Source: Candidatus Zixiibacteriota bacterium (GTDB taxonomy: Bacteria; Zixibacteria; MSB-5A5; GN15; FEB-12). Taken from it: 64,000 nt of DNA. Positions 20,125 through 29,087 of this stretch are shown one piece after another. The translations under genes and the position numbers were made by a program. The notes below the pieces were generated by a model, which worked only from the letters and a program-made list of their open reading frames with translations, was not told the DNA's origin and searched no databases. Location: NCBI GenBank assembly GCA_024278935.1, contig JAJRSF010000011.1:1-64000 (forward strand), read 5' to 3'. Within the stretch, counting starts at the first letter, position 1; the number at the start of each line of letters is the position of its first letter.

Positions 20125-21924
20125 CTAATTTACTTTTGACGAAACTTGCGTGGCTCGTTTATATTGCAGTTGATAAAGCGTTTCATAAATGCCCTTCTCT
20201 TTTAGAAGAGATTCATGAGTTCCCATCTCACGAAGTTCACCATGATGCATGACAAGAATTTTATCTGCCTTCTCAATAGTAGAAAGCCTATGAGCAATCA
20301 CAATTGATGTTCTATCTTTTAACAATTCAACTAATGCTTTCTGAATAAGTGATTCTGTTTCGGTGTCAACTGATGATGTCGCTTCATCGAGAATCAAAAT
20401 ATCAGGGTCAAAGGCTAAGGCTCTGGCAAATGACAGAAGCTGTTTCTGCCCAGTCGATAGAGTCGCACCACGTTCCTTGACTTCGGTATGAAGTTCTTTC
20501 TTTACATCAGTCATAAACCGATCAAACCCTACCCGCTTAATCGCTGACTCGATAACTTCATCGGAGATAGCATCGTCACGCATACGAACATTGCGGGCAT
20601 AATCACCGGAAAAAATAAATACATCCTGTAAGACCAACCCAAGATGCGACCGAAGTTGGGCTACGGGATAGTCCCGAATATCAACCCCATCTATCTTGAT
20701 AGTTCCTTTTTGGAATTCATAGAACCGATACAGTAATGAAATTAGCGATGATTTCCCTGCTCCGGTAGCCCCAACAATAGCAACTTTTTCACCCGGCTCA
20801 ACACTGAATGTTAAATCTTTGATAACCCATTGTTCATCGTTGTATGCGAACCAAACATTTTCAAACTCAATCTTACCATTAAATTTACTCGGAACTTTTG
20901 TTTCTTCTTTATCTATGATTGCGGGAGGTGTATCGAGTAGGTCAAAAATTCGTTCCGATGATGCCATCGACGCTTGGAGTACATTATATTTTTCAGAAAG
21001 ATCACGAATAGGTTGGAAGAACCGTTCCACCAGATATATGAACAAAACCAAATCACCAAAGCTGAGCGTCTGAACTTCTATCATTTTCCCACCATAATAG
21101 AAAAGCATACCGAGCGAGATAGCACCTATAATTTCAACTACCGGATAAAAAACAGCATAGTATAACACCGAACGTAAATGCCCCGTCAGAAGCTCTTTAT
21201 TAATTGAGTCAAAATCATCATATGTATTTTTCTCTTTAGTAAACAGCTGTACGATAGTCATCCCTGTTAAGTGTTCCTGTACAAAAGCATTTAATCGGGC
21301 AAGTTTCAAACGGACTACTCGGTAGGCATCTCTAGCTTTTGCTTTAAAGAAAAATGTCGCCACTAATAAAATCGGCAATGATATAAAAGTTATCACCGCT
21401 AGCTGCCAATTCACATACAGCAGTGCCGAGACAAAAAAGACAAGCATCAAAATATCACCAATGACACTCACAACACCCGATGAAAACAATTCGTTGAGGG
21501 TGTTAATATCATTAGTAACCCGTGTGACTAATCGCCCAACAGGATTCTTATCATAGAAGCCAAGATTCAGTTTTTGCAAATGAGCAAACAGTTCCATTCG
21601 GATATCATCCTGAACTTTCTGCCCAAGCCACATGGTAGTATAGATTTGTATAAACGATGCAAAAAGAATTCCGAATATTATTGCCAGATATTTTAGTGCT
21701 ACAATTTCAAACCCATCAGCATTACCGGTTAGCATGAAATCATCGATACCGATTTTTGTTATGAATGCTAAAGCCGTTTGAAATAGAGCCGTCATCACAA
21801 GCATTGTCACCGCAAGAACCATCACCCACCGATACGGCTTAGTATAGGCAAGCAGACGTTTCATCAAGCGGGAATCATACGCTTTACCGAGGACTTCTTC
21901 GTCGTGTATTTGTTTTCCGCTCAT
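20125..21924 (-). CDS. ABC exporter half-transporter (canonical Walker B, degenerate signature)
   Basis: TM domain plus VGATGAGKSSLISLLYR, LSTGQKQLLSFARAL, ILILDEATSSVDTETE. Confidence 0.95.
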   Translation of the reverse strand: MSGKQIHDEEVLGKAYDSRLMKRLLAYTKPYRWVMVLAVTMLVMTALFQTALAFITKIGIDDFMLTGNADGFEIVALKYLAIIFGILFASFIQIYTTMWLGQKVQDDIRMELFAHLQKLNLGFYDKNPVGRLVTRVTNDINTLNELFSSGVVSVIGDILMLVFFVSALLYVNWQLAVITFISLPILLVATFFFKAKARDAYRVVRLKLARLNAFVQEHLTGMTIVQLFTKEKNTYDDFDSINKELLTGHLRSVLYYAVFYPVVEIIGAISLGMLFYYGGKMIEVQTLSFGDLVLFIYLVERFFQPIRDLSEKYNVLQASMASSERIFDLLDTPPAIIDKEETKVPSKFNGKIEFENVWFAYNDEQWVIKDLTFSVEPGEKVAIVGATGAGKSSLISLLYRFYEFQKGTIKIDGVDIRDYPVAQLRSHLGLVLQDVFIFSGDYARNVRMRDDAISDEVIESAIKRVGFDRFMTDVKKELHTEVKERGATLSTGQKQLLSFARALAFDPDILILDEATSSVDTETESLIQKALVELLKDRTSIVIAHRLSTIEKADKILVMHHGELREMGTHESLLKEKGIYETLYQLQYKRATQVSSKVN

Positions 21925-23678
21925 AGTTGTTCCAGCTCTTGTTCTAACAGTTGTGATTTATACAGCTCGGCGTAGTAACCATTTTGAACAAGCAGTTCTT
22001 CATGTGTACCTTGCTCGGCGATAGCACCATCTTCTAAGTACAAAATCATATCAGCATCTTTTACCGATGAAACCCGATGCGAAATAATAAGAGAGGTTCT
22101 CCCTTTGAGTACATCACTAATTTTTTCATTTATCTGACTTTCGGTTTCTGTGTCAACCGCCGAGGTCGCATCATCGAGAACAAGTATCGATGGTTTCCCG
22201 ATAATTCCCCGAGCAATCGCAGTCCGTTGTTTCTGCCCACCCGAGAGAGTAATTCCACGTTCGCCGACAATAGTTTCAAAGCCATCTTGGAAGGTATCAA
22301 TATCTTTTTTCAAAGCTGCTATATCGGCAGCAAGTTGCATCTCAGCATCGGTAGCGTCGGATGTTCCATACTTAATATTATCTTTCACCGTAGCAGAAAA
22401 CAGGAACGGTTCCTGCGTAGCAAAACCAATCTGCCGTCTCAATGATTCCAGTTTCCAATTATTAATATCAACATCATCTATAAAAAGCTGTCCTGATTTT
22501 ACTTTAAAAAGTCTGGTCAACAAAGATACAATCGTCGTTTTCCCCGAACCAGTTTTACCAACCAACCCGATAGTTTGACCCGGTTCAATTGTTAGATTTA
22601 TATTTTTGAGAATATCAGAACCATTATACGCGAACGTTAAATTCCGAAACTCAATTTTCCCAAGCATCTTCTTGGCATGCGTTGCATCGTTAGTATCAGC
22701 CACCGATGATTCCGAATGCAAAATTTTATTGATCCGTTCAAGCGATGCTTTCCCCCGTTGGTAGAGCGATGTCACCCATCCGATAGCAACCACCGGCCAG
22801 AGTATCATCGACAGATAGCCAAAGAATGCAACAATATCACCAAGGGTAAGAATACCTTCCATAACAAGCAGTCCCCCAAAATAAAATACCGTTAGATACG
22901 AAAGCGATGCAAACATTCTCATCGTCGGAACAAAAACACCCTGCAGTTTCGCAAGAGACATATTCAGGTTTATATATGATTTAGAAAGTATAGAAAAATG
23001 GGCGACTTCGTTTTCTTCCTGACGATACGCTTTGACAACTCTGATACCTGCTAAGTTCTCTTGGGCATTTGATGTCAGCTCGGAGAATTTCTCCTGCACT
23101 TTCATAGAGCGACTATGCACCATATTACCAATCTTGTTCACCGCAAAAGGTAATACGATAAGCGGCACCAAAGCATACATCGTCAACGTTGGCGACAGAT
23201 ACACCATAAACGCACACGAGATCGTCAGTTTTAAAATCGTATCGGAGATATACATCACCCCGGGACCAACCATCTGCCTGACCGCTTCCAAATCATTGGT
23301 CATGCGTGCCATCAAATCGCCGGTACGGTTCTCATGATAAAACGATGGTGACATATTTTGCAGATGCGAAAATATTTCACTCCGAAGATCATATTCAATA
23401 TAACGCGACATCCAAATAATTGTCCGTCGCATAAAAAATCGAAAGACACCCGAAAGAGTTGCAGCACCAATAGAAATCAGCACATATTTTAGAATTACAG
23501 ATGGGTCTTCATTATTTTCCAACGCCTCAAAAACAAGTTTTGAGATATACGGCATTATCAAAATAAGGCAATTTGATAAAATAACCGCAACCGTCCCTCC
23601 GAAAAGGTACCGTTTGTATTTTTTGAAATATTTTAAAACAGTCTCAAACTGTTTTTTATCGTTGTTATTCTTACTCAA
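21921..23678 (-). CDS. ABC exporter half-transporter (Walker B catalytic Glu replaced by Asp)
   Basis: VGKTGSGKTTIVSLLTR, LSGGQKQRTAIARGI, ILVLDDATSAVDTETE; 4-bp overlap with the partner gene. Confidence 0.95.
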   Translation of the reverse strand: MSKNNNDKKQFETVLKYFKKYKRYLFGGTVAVILSNCLILIMPYISKLVFEALENNEDPSVILKYVLISIGAATLSGVFRFFMRRTIIWMSRYIEYDLRSEIFSHLQNMSPSFYHENRTGDLMARMTNDLEAVRQMVGPGVMYISDTILKLTISCAFMVYLSPTLTMYALVPLIVLPFAVNKIGNMVHSRSMKVQEKFSELTSNAQENLAGIRVVKAYRQEENEVAHFSILSKSYINLNMSLAKLQGVFVPTMRMFASLSYLTVFYFGGLLVMEGILTLGDIVAFFGYLSMILWPVVAIGWVTSLYQRGKASLERINKILHSESSVADTNDATHAKKMLGKIEFRNLTFAYNGSDILKNINLTIEPGQTIGLVGKTGSGKTTIVSLLTRLFKVKSGQLFIDDVDINNWKLESLRRQIGFATQEPFLFSATVKDNIKYGTSDATDAEMQLAADIAALKKDIDTFQDGFETIVGERGITLSGGQKQRTAIARGIIGKPSILVLDDATSAVDTETESQINEKISDVLKGRTSLIISHRVSSVKDADMILYLEDGAIAEQGTHEELLVQNGYYAELYKSQLLEQELEQL

Positions 23679-23711
23679 AAATTCTCACTTTATTAAAAAC
23701 ATTACATATCT

Positions 23712-23757
23712 GTCATACTGAACAGCCTGCAGGCTGTGAGCGGGGTCTAAGTATGTA
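23712..23757. repeat. Short palindromic intergenic element with CATACT...AGTATG ends
   Basis: GTCATACTGAaCAGCCTGCAGGCTGtgagcggggtctAAGTATGT; contains a 14-bp perfect palindrome. Confidence 0.5.
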
Positions 23758-23805
23758 CCAATTTAAGAGATACTAATATATAGAATTATTGCACAAGAAA
23801 AAAGG

Positions 23806-26042
23806 CTAATAGTTCAGGATATTTGCAAAAAGATGGATCGCTTCGATATCTAAATTCGAAATCATCTTTAAAAGCGGGAACCCGCAATAAATTATCTGAC
23901 CATCGCCGAGCCGAGAGACCGAACGAAGGGTCGCCCCTGTATTTGTCACAAAAACCCGTTCCGCAGGAGCAATCCCAGCCGGTTTGACAATTTTCTTTTT
24001 ATAAAATGCTGAAAGTAAATTTTTATCAGAAATAGAATACGGCTTACTGAGGATCCGTGCTTCTTTGATTCTATTAGTCAAGTCTGTCTTATCTACAACC
24101 TCGCCCGTCGGAGCAAACGAAACCGGAATCGACGAGCTCGGCCAGTCTTCATCCTGCGGGAAAATCACTATCGACCCACCCTGCCTCAAATATTTTTCAA
24201 ACCGATCTTTTAAATATGTAAAAGATGGATATCTCTTAAACGAATTAGAACCGATGATAATAACATCGTAGGCATCCAAATCACCCTTCACCAATGTCCT
24301 GTCAGTGAGCGGTCGATAGGCGGCATCGGTCATGGTTAAAATATCTTCAAGCAGACCTGTCTCATCAGGAAGGAACCCTATCTTTCTTGTATCAGGAATC
24401 TTACACGATGCGATACGAATCTTCCCGCTATCAGCAGCAACAACTTTATTATCAACCAGTAATTGTACTGTCTCAAATTGAGTTCCAAGCTCAAATAGGT
24501 TTGAAATCGTAAATGGTATCGTTATCGTTTCTGTCAATGAAGATTTATCAAGCTGAATCTCTTTGTTATAGGCACCGGCATACATACCAACAGGAGTTTT
24601 GAATATGATTTCTGCAAGACCGGAATAGTTATACGGTTTATTAATTATAACTTTCAGATTCAGATTTGAAACGACTTTATCAATATTAACTTTTGGAAAT
24701 GGTTTCACAAAATAGAAATCAGGTTCCAACTTTATCTGCAAATCAGGAGCTTGCCATATCGGAAGTGAAGTTGTAAACAGAAGCGGAATCTTTCCGTAAT
24801 CAATCTCGACAGAGAACTCAAGCGAATCTGTGATCTTCCCTTCTAGTAATGAACGGTCAATAACTATCAGGAATTCTTTTATATACGACTGATGCGGCGT
24901 TATCTTTTGAGGTTCATCACCTAAGATAACATCAACTGAATCATAATATGGATGAAACTTAAAATTATTTATAACAACTTCGCGAGGACCATCAACAGAT
25001 ACCGCTACCTGAAATTTCAACCGAGGACCATGAGGTGAATCACGAAGGATAATTTTCCCTTCCCAGTTTATACCTACTAAATCAAGTGCGGCATTTTCTG
25101 CTCTGGTGAAAAGTGAATTTATATATCTTTCATACTCGGGGTATTGCGACATCGCTTTTTTATGCTGACGAATGTATAAAAGTTCTCGGTAACCATCAAC
25201 AACAAAATCAACCTTACGTTTCCCTTGTGAAATCTTCGATGCGTTCAACAACGAACTAAATTTTTTCGCCTGCTTTGCAATCGTTCGTTTCATCGGTCCC
25301 TGAGCAAGAAGTGAATCAATAAGAGCGGTAAGACGGAACGATGACAGCCCGCTTAAAAAATTATTTGCAGAAACTTTTTGCGTAATATAGTTTTTTTCAA
25401 GAGTGAATTTTGTAAGATGACTATATCTTTTATCTTTGTTTTTATGATTTTTCAGTAACGATGGTACTTCGTATTCAATTCTATCTTTATACCGATTATA
25501 TAATTCATTACTATTTAAAATAAGTGTTGGCTTATTTTCTATTTTATGAGAATCATTATATCGGCTATAAATTTTTAATACAGAAAATAAGTTTTCAGCT
25601 GATGGTTGTTCTGCCCGTATTCGATTTTTGAATCCTTTGTAAAAACTATTTCTGCTTTGGTCATCAAAAATAACTATGTCTGGTCTACGAGTTTTAAAAA
25701 GAGTGCGAATTAGTTTTTTATAGAAGTTGAATCGGCATTCGGAAGTGAGGCAACATGATGATACAACTGTTTATTTTTAACTTCAGTCGTAGAAATTTCA
25801 AACTTAGTACGTTGGATAATTTTGAGCAGATCAACCCGACAACCAAAATTATCATTGAGATAGTAAATAGTCGGCCAGTCGATTTCGGCTTCATCTTCAT
25901 AGAGATAAAGAACTTCAACATCACAGACAGCGTATTTCACTAAATCGGCGGCAGAAGCTACTTGTATTGTTATAAGAAAGCATATCGCTGTGAGAAGTAT
26001 ATTTTTCAGTATAGTCATTTTCATATAAACATATATCGGCAA
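23806..26042 (-). pseudogene. Single exported protein of unknown function split by a -1 frameshift into ORFs 25710..26042 and 23806..25293
   Basis: The second ORF's frame is open and coding-like upstream of its listed Met back to the first ORF (…YKKLIRTLFKTRRPDIVIFDDQSRNSFYKGFKNRIRAEQPS...LAQGPMKRTIAKQ). Junction ATA AAA AAC TAA at 25710-25721. Probable true start 26024. Confidence 0.8.
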
Positions 26043-26169
26043 AAGAGTTCAGATGTCAACTTTAAACATTTCGGGATTCGCTACTCTTATATAGATCATA
26101 TAATTTATCTTCTATTATCTTATCATTATCAACTTTCTTCTGCATAAACTCTAACAAATAACTGGGTAG

Positions 26170-26187
26170 CCCACCATTTATGGTGGG
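26170..26187. repeat. Intergenic hairpin
   Basis: CCCACCAtttaTGGTGGG, 7-bp stem. Confidence 0.6.
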
Positions 26188-26225
26188 AGAAAAATGTGAT
26201 TGACTCAATGACTTAAAATATACCA

Positions 26226-26588
26226 CTACAAAATCTCTTCGTCTTCGATACACCAGGCAGGGTCGACAATGCATAAGAACTCTAACTCGCAGTTGCCAAT
26301 GTTTTTGATTGATTGAATTGCTCTGGGCGGAATCTCGATTGTATCGCCTACTTCGACTATCGCAACTTCATCGTCGATTGTCATCTCTCCCTTGCCTGAT
26401 AATATATAATAGACTTCCGATGTTTTCAGCTTGTGCTTATCAGAACTTTCACCGACGGCAAGTTTGGCATGAGCAAGTGAATAGCGACCGTCGAATTTAT
26501 ATTCTCTCTCAGGATGTAAAATCTCTTTGAGAATCGTTGAATCGCCTGCTTTGATTTCTGTGATATTGTTAAGTTTTCGTATTCGCAT
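26226..26588 (-). CDS. Cupin-domain protein
   Basis: KTSEVYYILSGKGEMTIDDEVAIVEVGDTIEIPPRAIQSIKNIGNCELEFLCI. Confidence 0.85.
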   Translation of the reverse strand: MRIRKLNNITEIKAGDSTILKEILHPEREYKFDGRYSLAHAKLAVGESSDKHKLKTSEVYYILSGKGEMTIDDEVAIVEVGDTIEIPPRAIQSIKNIGNCELEFLCIVDPAWCIEDEEIL

Positions 26589-26662
26589 ATTTTTTCTTTT
26601 GTAGGTCAGTGTTCCGATTCCATAAGTTATAATTGAGAGAAACCCAACATTGTTAATTAATA

Positions 26663-26690
26663 ATAAAAAGCCCGCATAAAGCGGGCTTAT
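26663..26690 (-). terminator. Rho-independent terminator downstream of etfB
   Basis: AAGCCCGCataaaGCGGGCTT with a T-tract on the minus strand. Confidence 0.85.
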
Positions 26691-26710
26691 ATCAATTTAA
26701 GATTCTTATC

Positions 26711-27496
26711 TTATAAAATCTGGTTCTCTTTTAATTTCGTATAGAGATTATCAGCGATCTCTTCAGGAGTCTCACCCTCGATCATCTCCCCTTTTGTACG
26801 TGCAGGAGGAGTCGCAACAGAGACCTGATTAGAAAGCGAATTAGCACCAATAGATGCACCGTCGAGTCCTAAGTCAGCAGCAGAGAATTTTACAATCTCT
26901 TTTTTCTTGGCAGCCATTTTACCTTTTAATGATGGCAGACGTGGTTCGTTGATCTCTTTGACAACTGAAACAACAGCCGGTAATGTCAGTTCGACAATGT
27001 CGTAACCTTCTTCAGTAGTGCGGTAAACAGTTGCTTTACCATCGGACACATCTTCGACTTTTTTGACAAACATCGCTTGTGGTAAATCAAGTTGAGCAGC
27101 AACAGCACCCGGAACTTGAGCGGAGTCAGAGTCGATAGCTTGTTTTCCGGCTAAGATTAAATCGTATTCGCCAATTTTTTTAAGTCCGGCAGCGATAATT
27201 TTGCCCAAAGCTTGTTGGTCTGAACCGGTAAAGGCATCGTCGGTAAGCAGTACCGCATCATCAACGCCAAGAGCTAAACAGGTACGGATAGCAGACTCTG
27301 TCCGCTGGGTTCCAACTGATAATACAGTTACTTTTCCGCCATGTTTTTCTCTTAAACGGAGAGCTTCTTCAATCGCATATTCATCGAATGGGTTAACAGT
27401 TCCAGGACCTTGAGGCAGGACAACTTGGTTGGCAGCTTCATCAACTTTGATAAGTGCTACTTCCGGCACTTGTTTTATTAAGACAACAATATTCAT
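26711..27496 (-). CDS. etfB: Electron transfer flavoprotein beta subunit
   Basis: MNIVVLIKQVPEVALIKVDEA...VNPFDEYAIEEALRLREKHGGKVTVLSVG...QVPGAVAAQLDLPQ; preferred start 27496. Confidence 0.95.
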   Translation of the reverse strand: MNIVVLIKQVPEVALIKVDEAANQVVLPQGPGTVNPFDEYAIEEALRLREKHGGKVTVLSVGTQRTESAIRTCLALGVDDAVLLTDDAFTGSDQQALGKIIAAGLKKIGEYDLILAGKQAIDSDSAQVPGAVAAQLDLPQAMFVKKVEDVSDGKATVYRTTEEGYDIVELTLPAVVSVVKEINEPRLPSLKGKMAAKKKEIVKFSAADLGLDGASIGANSLSNQVSVATPPARTKGEMIEGETPEEIADNLYTKLKENQIL

Positions 27497-27557
27497 ATAA
27501 ACTCCAGTTGTAACCCATATAAAAAAATGGGCTGTTTCATTCATAATTTAGAGGGGC

Positions 27558-27586
27558 AATATGTCAAAAACAGCGTGAAATGTCAA
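27558..27586 (-). promoter_or_regulatory. Sigma70-like promoter for etfB
   Basis: Minus strand TTGACA (27581-27586), 17-bp spacer, CATATT (27558-27563). Confidence 0.5.
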
Positions 27587-27604
27587 GTATAGCGATTATC
27601 TCCC

Positions 27605-27637
27605 ATAAAAAAACCCGCTTGCGAGCGGGCTTTATAT
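27605..27637 (-). terminator. Rho-independent terminator downstream of the Lys/Ala-rich protein gene
   Basis: Minus strand aaagCCCGCTcgcaAGCGGGttttttat. Confidence 0.8.
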
Positions 27638-27712
27638 AATCGTAATCAAATAAGTTATTTGGACCTAAATATACCAATTGTTGTGTCTTAATTCTTAGCG
27701 TATTTTAGTAAC

Positions 27713-28165
27713 TTATCTTCTTTTTTTTGCTTTTTTGGCAGGTTTACGTTTTGGAGCAGCTTTACGTGTTGTTTTACGTGTAGTTGCTTTTCTACGTGGA
27801 GCTGCTTTGCGAGCTGCAGGTTTACGTTTTGGAGCTGTTCTTTTTTTAGGAGCAGCTTTTTTCAAACCTAATGTACGACACTTAGCTTTAATAGAAGCAA
27901 GTGAACGTCTCATTGCAGTTGCACATTCTGGGGCTGTTTTTTTCATATACATCTTTTTCAGACGTGAAATTTCTGCAGCTGACCATGCTTTTGCCCCTGC
28001 TCTTACCGCAGCTTTTCTTTTTGGTGCAGTTCTCTTGGCAGCTTTTTTAGGAGCGGCTTTACGAGCAGTTTTTTTTGCTGCTTTTTTAGGGGCAGCTTTT
28101 CGTTTTGCCGGTTTCCGTTTTGGAGCGGCTTTTTTCTTGGTTGTTTTTTTTGTAGCTTTACGCAT
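27713..28165 (-). CDS. Histone H1-like Lys/Ala/Pro/Arg-rich protein with central Myb/SANT-like HTH segment
   Basis: Repeated KKAAPKRKPAKRKAAPKK tails flanking KAWSAAEISRLKKMYMKKTAPECATAMRRSLASIKAKCRTLGLKK. Confidence 0.8.
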   Translation of the reverse strand: MRKATKKTTKKKAAPKRKPAKRKAAPKKAAKKTARKAAPKKAAKRTAPKRKAAVRAGAKAWSAAEISRLKKMYMKKTAPECATAMRRSLASIKAKCRTLGLKKAAPKKRTAPKRKPAARKAAPRRKATTRKTTRKAAPKRKPAKKAKKRR

Positions 28166-28304
28166 TGGATGTTACTCCGTTAAAATGGTTTATGGTTTTA
28201 TTAATATATTTGCATTTTACATGAACCTATGTTATCTATATAACGTGGATTAAATATCGAAATTTTTGACCGTTGTCAAATAAAAACATTTTGAAATGGA
28301 AAGT

Positions 28305-29081
28305 TTATTCTGATGCTTCTGAAGAATCAGCCTGCTTTTTCACAGATTCTAGAGCCATTGCGGCTGCTTTTTGCTCTGCTTCTTTTTTGGTATGCCCTTC
28401 GCCGGAACCTATTTTATGACTATTTACGGAGACATTTATCGTAAATTGCTGATCGTGGTCAGGTCCTGTTTCTGATTCGACCTCATAATATGGCATCCCC
28501 TCACCCTGAGACTGCATAAGTTCCAGAAGTTCCCCTTTGAAGTTCTTCTGTGATTTATCAGCAAGAATTTCTTGTTTGCGAGAATAAATCAACCTTGTAA
28601 TCACATCAAACGCTGCCGGAAGCCCACCATCGATATAAATCGCACCCAGAATAGACTCGACCGCATCGGAGATTATCGACGGACGCAAACGCCCACCAAG
28701 CTTATCTTCTTCATAAGAAAGTCTGACATATTCGTTGAGATTTGTTTGAATGCCAACATTTGCAAGAGTCGTTTCATTGACAAGCATCGCTTTCATTTTG
28801 GTAAGACGCCCCTCGCGTAAATCAGGATGGTCCCTATAAAGCAAATCGGCGATTACCAGTCCTAAGACTGAATCGCCGAGATATTCTAACCGTTCATTTG
28901 ATTCGCGAGCATGGAGTTTGTCGGTAGGCTTATAAAATGACCGATGTGTTAAAGCTAAAAGTAATAAATCAAGATCACGGAAATGATATCCGGTGATTTT
29001 CTGAACTTCTTCTAGACTCGTTTTATCGGCATCTGAGTATTGAGAACCTTGCTTCTTAAATAGCTTTGTCCACAACCCCAT
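28305..29081 (-). CDS. rnc: Ribonuclease III
   Basis: NERLEYLGDSVLGLVIADLLYRDHPDLREGRLTKMKAMLVNE; C-terminal dsRBD GEGHTKKEAEQKAAAMAL. Confidence 0.97.
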   Translation of the reverse strand: MGLWTKLFKKQGSQYSDADKTSLEEVQKITGYHFRDLDLLLLALTHRSFYKPTDKLHARESNERLEYLGDSVLGLVIADLLYRDHPDLREGRLTKMKAMLVNETTLANVGIQTNLNEYVRLSYEEDKLGGRLRPSIISDAVESILGAIYIDGGLPAAFDVITRLIYSRKQEILADKSQKNFKGELLELMQSQGEGMPYYEVESETGPDHDQQFTINVSVNSHKIGSGEGHTKKEAEQKAAAMALESVKKQADSSEASE

Positions 29082-29087
29082 ATATAT

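Noticed and set aside
26062-26274. 70-aa ORF containing SPTINGGLP
   Set aside because: Spans an intergenic hairpin and overlaps the 3' end of the cupin gene; no family resemblance.
27735-28253. 172-aa plus-strand ORF (Ala/Phe/Gly-rich) opposite the Lys/Ala-rich protein
   Set aside because: Antisense shadow of the KKAAPKRK repeats; the minus strand gives a recognizable H1-like protein with terminator context.
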